DNA of 64,000 nt from assembly GCA_036489885.1 (NCBI GenBank), contig DASXEW010000003.1, positions 620,001 through 684,000 of the forward strand, read 5' to 3'. The translations under genes were made by a program, and so were the position numbers. The notes beneath the pieces were generated by a model. It worked only from the letters and a program-made list of their open reading frames with translations. It made no database searches and was not told the DNA's origin. Below, in pieces: positions 49,933 through 57,872 of this stretch. The DNA comes from Candidatus Baltobacteraceae bacterium (lineage in GTDB: Bacteria > Vulcanimicrobiota > Vulcanimicrobiia > Vulcanimicrobiales > Vulcanimicrobiaceae). Positions within the stretch are counted from its first letter, which is position 1. The number at the start of each line of letters is the position of its first letter.

Positions 49933-51216
49933 CTGAGGGAACGCTTCGCGCCCATCGCGCTCGTCCTCGTATTGCTCGCCGGATGCACGAAGCCGGGGCA
50001 GCAAACGGCGGCGCCTGCCGGCGGCGGAGGCAAAGTCGGCTACGTCGACATCGATGCGCTCGTGCACGTGCATCCGCTGTATACGCAACTGGCGCAAACC
50101 GAACGCAGCATCGATGCGCTCAATCTTCGTTCGCTCGGCCCCGGCGTCGGCTCGACGGGCTCGAGCTTGGCTTCGGAAGATGCAGAGCTCAACAAAGAGC
50201 TGACCGACGCGAGCAACCGCACGCGCGATATTCTGAATCAAAAGCAGACCGAGTACCAGCGTGAAGAAAATGCGGCGATCTCTGCTGCGCTTGCAGCCGG
50301 CGGGCACGCGGCCGCTTCGAGCAATGTCGGCGCCAACGTCAATGCGACGACCGGAAAGCAAGTTGGCAGCATCAACGCCGAGATGAACCGTGACGTCAAC
50401 GCGTACCGCCGCACGCTCTCCTCGCAAGAAGTGCAACAAGAAAAAGATTACACGCGCGCCGTCTCGGATCGTGTCAATCGCCAACTCCAAGCCAAGGCCA
50501 ACGAGCTACAAAATAAGGAAGCGAATTTAGAGCTGCAGCTTCAAACCAAAGACGCGCCGCAGCGTCTCGACCTTCGCACGCGGCTTGCGAATCTCGCACT
50601 CGATCAATCCTCACGCGAACAAGTCAAAGCGCAGATCGATGCGCTCGACAAAGGCGAATCCGATCAAGTCGCCGCGATGCGCAATCGCGACCAGCAAACC
50701 CTCGCCCAGCTCCGCTCGCAGCTGCACACCGAAGCGCAAAACGACGTCAATACCGGCATCTCAAAGATCCGGTCGCAGAGTGGCGCAAAGCAAGGCTCGA
50801 CGGCCGGGGGAAGCACGGGAGCCGTACCGGGCGGCGTTGTCGCCTCGACGCATTTGCCCCCCGATCTCAAAGCCAAGATCGACGCGCTGCACAAAGAATA
50901 TCAGGAACGCTACATGCTCGACGCCAAAGCGACCATTGCCCAGTTCACGAAGACGCGCGACGACCTCCAGAAGCGCTACAACGAGATTCACGCCCTCGAT
51001 TCGGGAGCCAACTCGAGCCTGAGCAAGGAGCTAGCCGCGTTGCGCGCGCAACACGATCAGCTGTACTCGGAGATCGTCGAACAGATCGAACGTGAAGTTC
51101 GGATCGTGGCCCAGACCGAGGGCGTCTCGACCGTTGTCTCCGATGTGCTCGGAAATGGTTCCGGCGTCGATCTGACGCAAGCCGCGAAGAAAGAGATCGA
51201 AAGCCTGCATGAATAG
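49933..51216 (+). CDS. OmpH/Skp-like lipoprotein with long coiled coil, apparent CTG start
   Basis: 427 aa. From CTG at 49933 the N-terminus is a perfect lipoprotein signal: charged RER, a hydrophobic core, and lipobox LAGC near residues 15-18. The first ATG/GTG/TTG is TTG 49972, four residues before the Cys, too short for export. The previous stop (49924-49926) is in the same frame, so nothing starts earlier. The mature protein begins GKVGYVDIDALVHVHP (OmpH-like), continues with a long Gln/Glu/Lys coiled coil, and ends EGVSTVVSDVLGNGSGVDLTQ, a Skp-type end. Probably anchored in a membrane facing the periplasm. Confidence 0.82.
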   Translation: MRERFAPIALVLVLLAGCTKPGQQTAAPAGGGGKVGYVDIDALVHVHPLYTQLAQTERSIDALNLRSLGPGVGSTGSSLASEDAELNKELTDASNRTRDILNQKQTEYQREENAAISAALAAGGHAAASSNVGANVNATTGKQVGSINAEMNRDVNAYRRTLSSQEVQQEKDYTRAVSDRVNRQLQAKANELQNKEANLELQLQTKDAPQRLDLRTRLANLALDQSSREQVKAQIDALDKGESDQVAAMRNRDQQTLAQLRSQLHTEAQNDVNTGISKIRSQSGAKQGSTAGGSTGAVPGGVVASTHLPPDLKAKIDALHKEYQERYMLDAKATIAQFTKTRDDLQKRYNEIHALDSGANSSLSKELAALRAQHDQLYSEIVEQIEREVRIVAQTEGVSTVVSDVLGNGSGVDLTQAAKKEIESLHE

Positions 51217-51628
51217 GCGTTGCATAAAACATGGGATAGCGCTCGCGATCGTCGCCCTGACGCTCTACGGTTGCGGCATTGGAAAGCCGAAGAGCGACAT
51301 CGGCATCATCGACTTGACGCGTATCATGGCGAACTGGCCGAAGTTCGAGAATTACAACAACCAGATTCAGGCTGACGCCTTCGCGATTGAACAATCCAAA
51401 GAACCGGAATCCCAAAAAGCCAGGCAGCGTGCCGAGCTGCAGCAGCGCTTTGCGCAGTATCAAACGGAGATCACCGGAAATATTCGCGACGCCGCACAAA
51501 CGGTTGCGACGCAAAAGAACTACAAGATGATCTTCACGCGACAGGGCGTCGGTTACGGCGGCGTCGACATCACTGCCGACGTCGAGAAAGTGTTGAACAT
51601 TACAGAGAAGGCGACGCCGAAGCCGTGA
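51209..51628 (+). CDS. Short OmpH/Skp-like lipoprotein
   Basis: 139 aa with lipobox LYGC at about residues 19-22. Single Skp-like unit: IGIIDLTRIMANWPKFENYN, helical arm, then YKMIFTRQGVGYGGVDITADV. Start ATG at 51209 overlaps the previous gene by 8 nt; its TGA overlaps lpxD as GTGA. Third OmpH-like gene in a row. Confidence 0.85.
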   Translation: MNRRCIKHGIALAIVALTLYGCGIGKPKSDIGIIDLTRIMANWPKFENYNNQIQADAFAIEQSKEPESQKARQRAELQQRFAQYQTEITGNIRDAAQTVATQKNYKMIFTRQGVGYGGVDITADVEKVLNITEKATPKP

Positions 51629-52680
51629 GCTCGAGCGAACCCGACGTCGCTGCGCGCGATCTAGGGACGCTCGGAGAGATTGCGACGCGGCTAGGCGGAC
51701 GCGTCATTGGCGACGCGAACCTGCGGGTTCTAGGCGTGGCTGCAATCGATGAAGCTCACGCGGGCCTTCTGACGTTCGCGACCGATGCGCGCTACCTGCG
51801 TATCGCGTTTAAATCAAAAGCCGGTGCAGTCTTGACGGAGTCGCGCGTGCTCGACGAGCTCGGCGAAGAACCGCGCAAGCCCGTGATCGTCGTTGGATCA
51901 ACGCGCGAGGCGCTCGCCGCTTTGCTGCGCGCATATTCACCGCCGCGTCCACCCGGAACGCATATCGATCCGACTGCGGTCATCGATCCGTCTGCAACGC
52001 TGGGACCCGATGCGATTGTCGGTCCGCACGCTGTCGTGGGCGCGCGTTCGAAGATCGGCGCACGCGCGATGTTGGGTGCAGGCTCCGTCGTCGGCGCGGA
52101 TGCGCGTATCGGTGAGGATGCGGTCCTGGCGCCGCACGCTGCATTCCTGGATCGCTGCGTTGCCGGCGATCGTATGATGCTGCACTCGGGTGCCGTCGTC
52201 GGTAGCGATGGCTTTGGTTACGTCTTCGGCGATGAGGGCTGGGTGAAAATTCCTCAAGTCGGAACGGTCGTGCTCGGCAACGACGTCGAAATCGGCGCCA
52301 ACAGCTGTGTCGATCGTGCGCAAACCGGTGCAACGCGAATCGGTGACGGCACGAAGATCGACAATCTCGTGCAGATTGGTCACAATTGCCGCATCGGGCG
52401 TGCGGTCGCAATCGCGGGCCACACGGGCGTTGCCGGTTCAACGGTCATCGGCGACGGGACGCGCGTCGGCGGCATGTCCGCGTTTCGCGGACATATTACG
52501 GTCGGCTCACGCGTGACGATCGCGGGTCATTCGATGGTATGGGGCGACATACCGGACGGGGCGTTCATCAGCGGCGATCCTGCGCAGAACCATCGTGACG
52601 AGCTGCGGTGGCAGGCCAGTCTGCGCAAGGTACCAAAGCTGATCGAGCGAGTGGACGCATTGGAGCGAAAGCCTTCGTGA
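51625..52680 (+). CDS. lpxD: UDP-3-O-acylglucosamine N-acyltransferase
   Basis: Third step of lipid A synthesis, 351 aa. N-terminal uridine-binding domain (LGTLGEIATRLGG, LTFATDARY) and a left-handed beta-helix of hexapeptide repeats (VIDPSATLGPDAIVGPHAVV). Catalytic His in LVQIGHNCRIG, about residue 250; YVFGDEGWVKIPQVG is typical LpxD. GTG at 51625, GTGA overlaps on both sides. Confidence 0.96.
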   Translation: MSSSEPDVAARDLGTLGEIATRLGGRVIGDANLRVLGVAAIDEAHAGLLTFATDARYLRIAFKSKAGAVLTESRVLDELGEEPRKPVIVVGSTREALAALLRAYSPPRPPGTHIDPTAVIDPSATLGPDAIVGPHAVVGARSKIGARAMLGAGSVVGADARIGEDAVLAPHAAFLDRCVAGDRMMLHSGAVVGSDGFGYVFGDEGWVKIPQVGTVVLGNDVEIGANSCVDRAQTGATRIGDGTKIDNLVQIGHNCRIGRAVAIAGHTGVAGSTVIGDGTRVGGMSAFRGHITVGSRVTIAGHSMVWGDIPDGAFISGDPAQNHRDELRWQASLRKVPKLIERVDALERKPS

Positions 52681-53561
52681 ACGCGCGCGCTTCGAGCGGA
52701 CAACGGTCGGGCCTGCAGCGCACGTTGCGCGAGCCGCTGCGTTTCTCAGGCGTCGGGCTGCACACCGGGAACGACGCACGCGCTACGATCGAGCCGGCGG
52801 AACCGGACACGGGTCTCGTGTTCGTGCTCGAAGGGGGCGTGACGATTCCGGCGCTGGCAGAATACGTCGTGGACACGAGCCGCGCCACTGTTTTGGGTCG
52901 CGACAGTGCACGCGTCTCGACGGTCGAGCACTTGCTTTCCGCGCTGCGCGGCATGGGGATCGACAACGCGCGCATCGAGGTTACCGGCGGTGAAGTCCCC
53001 GCGATGGAAGGCAGCGCGAAAACGTTTGCGGATGCCATACACGCAGCGGGCACGTTCACGTCTGATGTTTCGCGCCGAACGTTCCGTCCGGATCGCGCGA
53101 TGGGCTTTCGCGACGACGACAAGACGGTTGCTATCATTCCATCGATCGCGTGGCGTATAAAGTTTACGGTCGTGTATCCGGCGCCGATCGGTACGCAGTA
53201 TTTCGAAGCCGAGATCACGCCGGAACTGTATCGCGAACAGATCGCTCCGGCGCGCACGTTCGGGTATCTTCACGAGGTCGAAGCCTTGCTAGCGCGCGGA
53301 CTCGCGCGCGGCGGCTCGCTCGACAACGCAATCGTCTTCGCTCCGGACGGACCGATGCAACCGTTGCAGTGGCCGGATGAACCCGTGCGTCACAAAGTCC
53401 TCGACATGATCGGCGATTTTGCGTTACTCGGAATGTATCCGCAGTGCGAAGTCGTTGCGCTCAAGAGCGGCCACAAACTCCACGCCGCCGTCATGGCAGA
53501 ATTACGCACCTCGTCAAAGGTCGGCGATCACATTGTCGAGTCGGGACAGAACCGACAATGA
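52677..53561 (+). CDS. lpxC: UDP-3-O-acyl-GlcNAc deacetylase
   Basis: Zn-dependent committed step of lipid A synthesis, 294 aa from GTG 52677, which overlaps the lpxD stop (GTGA). Zn ligands His85 (STVEHLL), His239 and Asp243 (HKVLDMIGD), general base Glu111 (AMEGSA), and His266 (SGHKLHA). FSGVGLHTG opens the family domain. Followed by repeat copy 2 and fabZ; in Bacteroidota LpxC and FabZ are fused, here they are adjacent. Confidence 0.96.
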   Translation: MNARASSGQRSGLQRTLREPLRFSGVGLHTGNDARATIEPAEPDTGLVFVLEGGVTIPALAEYVVDTSRATVLGRDSARVSTVEHLLSALRGMGIDNARIEVTGGEVPAMEGSAKTFADAIHAAGTFTSDVSRRTFRPDRAMGFRDDDKTVAIIPSIAWRIKFTVVYPAPIGTQYFEAEITPELYREQIAPARTFGYLHEVEALLARGLARGGSLDNAIVFAPDGPMQPLQWPDEPVRHKVLDMIGDFALLGMYPQCEVVALKSGHKLHAAVMAELRTSSKVGDHIVESGQNRQ

Positions 53562-53674
53562 TGTTACGAGCCCCCGCGGGGGATGCAGATGTTTCGAAAT
53601 ACTGACGGGCTCGACGGTTGGGGGCCCCATGCAAAGCATGGGGGGCGCGGAGCTTGGAGCGAAGCGCCTTAAGA
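53562..53674 (+). repeat. Structured intergenic repeat, copy 2 (leader of fabZ)
   Basis: Same element as at 9522-9639, filling the lpxC-fabZ gap. Stem CGAGCCC (53567-53573) with GGGCTCG (53607-53613); hairpin CCCCATGC-AAA-GCATGGGG (53625-53643), two base pairs longer than in copy 1; stem GGCGC (53644-53648) with GCGCC (53664-53668); then TTAAGA and the ATG at 53675. An in-frame TTG is again exactly 57 nt before the ATG. Confidence 0.8.
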
Positions 53675-54148
53675 ATGCGAGAGCTTAATATCCGTGAGAT
53701 CATGGAGATACTGCCGCATCGATACCCGATGGTGCTCATCGATCGCATTCTCGAGCTCGAGCCGCTCAAGCGCGCCGTAGGCTATAAGAATCTCACGATG
53801 AACGAAGAGTTCTTTCAAGGACATTTTCCCGGGAATCCGGTCATGCCGGGCGTGCTGATGATCGAAGCGATGGCGCAGCTCGGTGGGACCATGATTCTAG
53901 CGGCCGGCGATTTTTCGCATCTCACGCCCTATCTGACGGGAATCGACAAACTGAAATTCCGGCGCCCCGTCATTCCCGGCGATCGCTTGATGATGACCGT
54001 CAATATGCTGCGTGCGAAGCGCAACATGGGGTGGGTCGAAGCCGAGGCTCGTATAGAAGATACCCTCGTGTGCAGCGGCGAGCTGATGTTTTCGATCGTC
54101 GCGGGCGCAGGAGGCTTTGCGCTGGACGCTTCGATTTTGCATTTATGA
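53675..54148 (+). CDS. fabZ: 3-hydroxyacyl-ACP dehydratase FabZ
   Basis: Hot-dog-fold dehydratase of fatty-acid elongation, 157 aa. Catalytic His15 (LPHRYPMVLID) and Glu64 (GVLMIEAMAQLGG); FFQGHFPGNPVMPG is the family core. Start ATG 53675, six bases after the repeat's final stem; the nineteen residues possible upstream belong to the repeat. Competes with LpxA for hydroxyacyl-ACP; ATGA overlap with lpxA. Confidence 0.96.
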   Translation: MRELNIREIMEILPHRYPMVLIDRILELEPLKRAVGYKNLTMNEEFFQGHFPGNPVMPGVLMIEAMAQLGGTMILAAGDFSHLTPYLTGIDKLKFRRPVIPGDRLMMTVNMLRAKRNMGWVEAEARIEDTLVCSGELMFSIVAGAGGFALDASILHL

Positions 54149-54954
54149 AACGACTGCTCGACGCCACCTCGCGAACGCGGCCGCTCTCGATCCATCCAAC
54201 TTCGATCGTCCATCCGGGCGCGCAGGTCGCAGAAGACGCGGAGATCGGTCCCTATTGCCTGATCGGCGAGCATGTCGTGATCGGTGCACGTAGCAAGCTG
54301 CTCTCGCATGTCGTCGTCAACGGGCACACGACGATCGGCGAAGACACGACGTTCTATCCGTTCTGTACCGTCGGGCTTCCGTCGCAAGACCGCAAAGCCA
54401 GCGAAGAGCTTGCCTATACGACGATTGGGAATCGCACGACGATCCGCGAATACGTCTCGATTCATCGCGCAACCGGTGAGGGAGAGGTCACGAGCGTCGG
54501 CGATGACTGCTTGCTGCTTGCGTACGTGCACATCGCCCACAACTGCCGCGTCGGCAACGGTGTGACGATGTCGAACCTGGCGCAGCTCGCCGGACATGTT
54601 ATCGTCGAAGACAACGCGAGCTTCGGCGGCGTTTCCGGGGCGCATCAATTCATTCGGGTGGGGCGCTACGCGTTCGTCGGCGGGCTCACTAAGCTCACGC
54701 GGGACGTTCCGCCGTTCTTTCTCGTCGAAGGAAACCCGGCGCGCGTGTACGGCCTGAATTCGGTCGGTCTACGGCGGGCCGGTTTTTCGGCCGAAGAGCT
54801 TTCCGAGCTCAAAGAGTGCTACAAGATCATGTATCACTCGGACAAGAACACGTCGCAGGCTTTGGCTGCGCTCAAGGACGTCGTGAAGACCGACGCGGGC
54901 CGGCACCTCGTCTCATTCGTCGAAGCCGAGTCGGCGCGCGGTATCCTGAAGTAG
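54145..54954 (+). CDS. lpxA: UDP-GlcNAc acyltransferase
   Basis: First step of lipid A synthesis, 269 aa from ATG 54145. Left-handed beta-helix (IHPTSIVHPGAQVAEDAEIG and on), with the catalytic His132 and its partner His129 in YVHIAHNC, GGVSGAHQFIRVG, and the C-terminal helices (RRAGFSAEELSELKECYKIM). Length normal. Confidence 0.96.
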   Translation: MKRLLDATSRTRPLSIHPTSIVHPGAQVAEDAEIGPYCLIGEHVVIGARSKLLSHVVVNGHTTIGEDTTFYPFCTVGLPSQDRKASEELAYTTIGNRTTIREYVSIHRATGEGEVTSVGDDCLLLAYVHIAHNCRVGNGVTMSNLAQLAGHVIVEDNASFGGVSGAHQFIRVGRYAFVGGLTKLTRDVPPFFLVEGNPARVYGLNSVGLRRAGFSAEELSELKECYKIMYHSDKNTSQALAALKDVVKTDAGRHLVSFVEAESARGILK

Positions 54955-54962
54955 ACGCGCGC

Positions 54963-56081
54963 ATGCGCGTCTTCTTTTCGACCGGCGAGCCGTCCGGCGA
55001 ATATCACGCGGTCGAGCTTGCGAGTGCGATGCGCCGCCAATTCGAAGCTGGGATTGAGTGCGAAGGAATTGGTTCGCAGCGAATGCGCGAAGCCGGATTC
55101 AACGTCCGCGTCGATACGCGCGGTTGGGCCTCACTTGGCTGGGTCGAAGCGCTTGCAAAGATCCCGCCCCTGCTTGCGATCATGCTAACGACCGCGTTAC
55201 GGTTGCGGCTGCATCCGCCGGATCTGATCGTGCTCGTCGATTTTGGTGCATTCAATCTTCGTCTGGCGCGGCAGCTGCGCCGAACCGGATATCACGGCCC
55301 AATCGTCTATTACATTCCACCCGGCGCGTGGCTCGATCGTAAGAAAGCGGCCTACATGGTCGCGAAAGCGACGACGCCGTTGACCGTGTTCACGCACCAG
55401 CGCGATTTTTATGCCGGGCTCGGACTGCACGCGAACTTCTTCGGTCATCCGCTCGTCTCGTTGATCCCGCAGCGCGCGCCGCGTCCTGCACCAGCGCACG
55501 ACGCCGGAACCGTCGCGATCTTGCCGGGAAGCCGGCGCGCGGAGATCGAGCGGCACATGGGTCCGCTGCTCGATGCCGCGCGCGGACTCGCAATCGAACG
55601 GCGGCACTTGGAGTTCGTGATCGGCGCCGCAAATGCCGAGGCGCATGCCTTGATCGAAGAACACATCGCGCAGTCGCCGGGTATCAAGCTTCGTGTCGTC
55701 GACGGTGCGCGAACTGCGCTCGCGGAATCCGACGCCGCCTGGATAGCATCGGGCACCGCGGTGTTGGAAGCGGCACTGTTGGGCGTTCCGTCCGTCCTGT
55801 TCTACGTGACCTCGGATACGCAGGCGCGCATGGCGCGCCGAATGTACGCGAAGATGGGCGGAAAGTGGATCGGTCTTCCTAATCTGGTGCTGCAGCGCGG
55901 CGTCATTCCGGAACTGTGGCAAGAAAACGTCACCGCCTCCGCGCTCGTCGAGGAGCTGCGTAAGATTCTGCTCGATCCGTCGCAGCAGCTCGCACAGCTG
56001 GCTGGATTGCACGCCGCACTCGGACCCGCTGATGCGCTCGACCAGATCGCAGCCTTCGTGCTGGCGCAGGTGCGGACGTAG
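54963..56081 (+). CDS. lpxB: Lipid-A-disaccharide synthase
   Basis: GT19 glycosyltransferase joining lipid X and UDP-diacylglucosamine, 372 aa. N-terminus FFSTGEPSGEYHA, DLIVLVDFGAFNLRLARQL, VYYIPPGAW, NFFGHPLV, ILPGSRRAEIERH, and the late FYVTSDTQARMARRM. ATG at 54963. TAGTG overlap with the metallophosphoesterase. LpxH or LpxI, needed between LpxD and LpxB, is not otherwise seen. Confidence 0.95.
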   Translation: MRVFFSTGEPSGEYHAVELASAMRRQFEAGIECEGIGSQRMREAGFNVRVDTRGWASLGWVEALAKIPPLLAIMLTTALRLRLHPPDLIVLVDFGAFNLRLARQLRRTGYHGPIVYYIPPGAWLDRKKAAYMVAKATTPLTVFTHQRDFYAGLGLHANFFGHPLVSLIPQRAPRPAPAHDAGTVAILPGSRRAEIERHMGPLLDAARGLAIERRHLEFVIGAANAEAHALIEEHIAQSPGIKLRVVDGARTALAESDAAWIASGTAVLEAALLGVPSVLFYVTSDTQARMARRMYAKMGGKWIGLPNLVLQRGVIPELWQENVTASALVEELRKILLDPSQQLAQLAGLHAALGPADALDQIAAFVLAQVRT

Positions 56082-56803
56082 TGCGCATCTATCATACGTC
56101 GGATCTGCACGACCATCGCGGGATCGCGCCGAAGGTTCGTGCTCTTCGCGAACGGGAGCCCGGCCTATACGTCGACTGCGGCGATTCGCTGCGCGGAAGT
56201 CAAACAATGTTCTTTCCGCGCGAACCGATCATCGCCGAGCTGGATGCAGCAGGCTGCGATCTGCAAGCTATGGGAAATCGTGAGTTCAACTACGCTTTCG
56301 CGGCGGTTCGTGCGCGTGTCGCGCAAATGCATCATCCTCTCGTTTGCTCGAATCTCATCGATATGAAAGGCCGTGCACTTCCGTTCGCGCGCGATTATGC
56401 GCTGGCGGTGGACGGCTGGCGCGTCCGATTCTGCGCGCTGCTCGTCCCGCAGTATCCGGTCGGAAGCGGTTGGGAGCGCCTCTTTGGCTGGCGCTTTCTC
56501 AGCCCCCACGAAGTCGTAGAAGCTGCGGCCAAGATGATTCCGAACGACGAGCTGTTCGTGGTGATGTCGCATCTTGGGTTACCCGCCGATCGCGCGCTTG
56601 CGCAGCGCGTTCCGCGCATCGACTTGTTGCTGGGTGGTCACAGTCACGACACCTTGCGGGAGGCCGAATACGTGGGGAACGTTCCGATCGTCCACGCCGG
56701 ACCCTACGGAAAGTTTATCTCGCGCAGCACCTTGACGCGCGATGCCTCGACCGGGCGTGGGCGCTTGGAGAGCTTTGCGTTGCTGCCGCTCCTGGAGCAA
56801 TGA
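56081..56803 (+). CDS. Calcineurin-like metallophosphoesterase, 5'-nucleotidase/UshA-like
   Basis: 240 aa, no signal peptide. Motifs of the superfamily in order: DLHDH (residues 8-12), VDCGDSLRGSQ, MGNREFNYAF (usual GNHE, with Arg in place of the His), MSHLGLPADRALAQ, and GGHSHD. Closest in pattern to the N-terminal domain of UshA-type UDP-sugar hydrolases. Coupled to lpxB (TAGTG), and no LpxH/LpxI is visible, so it could supply the UDP-diacylglucosamine hydrolysis step; this is inference. Nucleotidase is the alternative. Confidence 0.8.
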   Translation: MRIYHTSDLHDHRGIAPKVRALREREPGLYVDCGDSLRGSQTMFFPREPIIAELDAAGCDLQAMGNREFNYAFAAVRARVAQMHHPLVCSNLIDMKGRALPFARDYALAVDGWRVRFCALLVPQYPVGSGWERLFGWRFLSPHEVVEAAAKMIPNDELFVVMSHLGLPADRALAQRVPRIDLLLGGHSHDTLREAEYVGNVPIVHAGPYGKFISRSTLTRDASTGRGRLESFALLPLLEQ

Positions 56804-56804
56804 C

Positions 56805-57872
56805 GTGGCGAACCGGCGCGTCTTGTTCGTCACCAACGGCCACGGCGAGATTGCAATTGCTGCGCGTATCGCGGCGGACGTCCATCGTGCGGACGGCGTT
56901 GCGACCGAGCATCTTGCGCTCGTCGGCGCGGACTTTGCCGAAAGTGATTTGGTGCCGGTCGGACCGCGGCGCAGCATGCCCAGCGGTGGACTCGTCGCGA
57001 TGGGCAACGTCGGCGCATTCGCACGGGACGTCGTCGCCGGATTCATTCCCTTTTGGTTGGAAGGCATGCGCTTCTTGCAGCGCGCGCACGGCCGCTACGA
57101 CAAAGTCGTCGCCGTCGGCGACGTCTACTGTTTATGGATGGCCCTACACGCGCGGACGCCGACGCTCTTCGTCGGGACGGCGAAAAGCGCGTACGTTGCA
57201 CCGTACGGCCGCGGCGAATGCCGCATCATGCGTCGCGCCACGCGTGTTTTCGTGCGTGATGCCGCTACGCAACGCGTCGTACAAGCCTGCGGCGTCACGG
57301 CCGAAGCGCCTGGAAACGTGATTACCGATCTGGCCCAAACTACGGAGCGCTTTCCATGGGCCGGCGACGTGCGCATCGTGGTTCTTCCCGGCAGCCGTAC
57401 GAGCGCGTATGCTAACGCCGCAATCATCGGGAACGCGTTACGCGAGGTTGCCGCGCAGCGGCGAATTGATGTTGCGATCTCGATTGCACCCGGTATCGAT
57501 CAAGCGCGCTTGCTCTTAGAACTCGGTGTCGAGGCGCGCGCCTGGATGGGCAACCTAGGTGCGCTATTCGCCGGTGCGACGCTCGCAATCGGGCAAGCCG
57601 GGACGGCGAATGAAGCCGCGGCGGCCGCCGGCATCCCCGTCGTAGCGCTCGCCGACTCCGCGCGCAAAGAAGATTGGTATCGCATGCGTCAGCGCAAGCT
57701 GCTGGACGGCGCGCTCGCAATCGTTCCGTCGGTTCCAAGGTTGGCGGCGCGCGAGATTTTGGCGCTCATCGACGATCCGGCGCGCCGAGCGGAGATGTCG
57801 TCGACCGGCCGCGAGCGCATGGGTGATCCCGGCGGCGCCGCGGCAATCGCGCGGGCCATTCTGCGCGCATGA
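56805..57872 (+). CDS. Lipid-A-disaccharide-synthase-related protein
   Basis: 355-residue GT-B-type protein from GTG 56805. The N-terminus VLFVTNGHGEIAIAARIAAD resembles a family annotated as LpxB-related in Cyanobacteria and Deinococcota (TIGR03492, from memory). Later VVLPGSRTSAYANAA and IGQAGTANEAAAAAGIPVV match the nucleotide-sugar binding half of GT-B enzymes. The acceptor is unknown; a role in envelope glycolipids is suggested by neighbours. ATGA overlap with the O-antigen-ligase-like gene. Confidence 0.78.
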   Translation: MANRRVLFVTNGHGEIAIAARIAADVHRADGVATEHLALVGADFAESDLVPVGPRRSMPSGGLVAMGNVGAFARDVVAGFIPFWLEGMRFLQRAHGRYDKVVAVGDVYCLWMALHARTPTLFVGTAKSAYVAPYGRGECRIMRRATRVFVRDAATQRVVQACGVTAEAPGNVITDLAQTTERFPWAGDVRIVVLPGSRTSAYANAAIIGNALREVAAQRRIDVAISIAPGIDQARLLLELGVEARAWMGNLGALFAGATLAIGQAGTANEAAAAAGIPVVALADSARKEDWYRMRQRKLLDGALAIVPSVPRLAAREILALIDDPARRAEMSSTGRERMGDPGGAAAIARAILRA

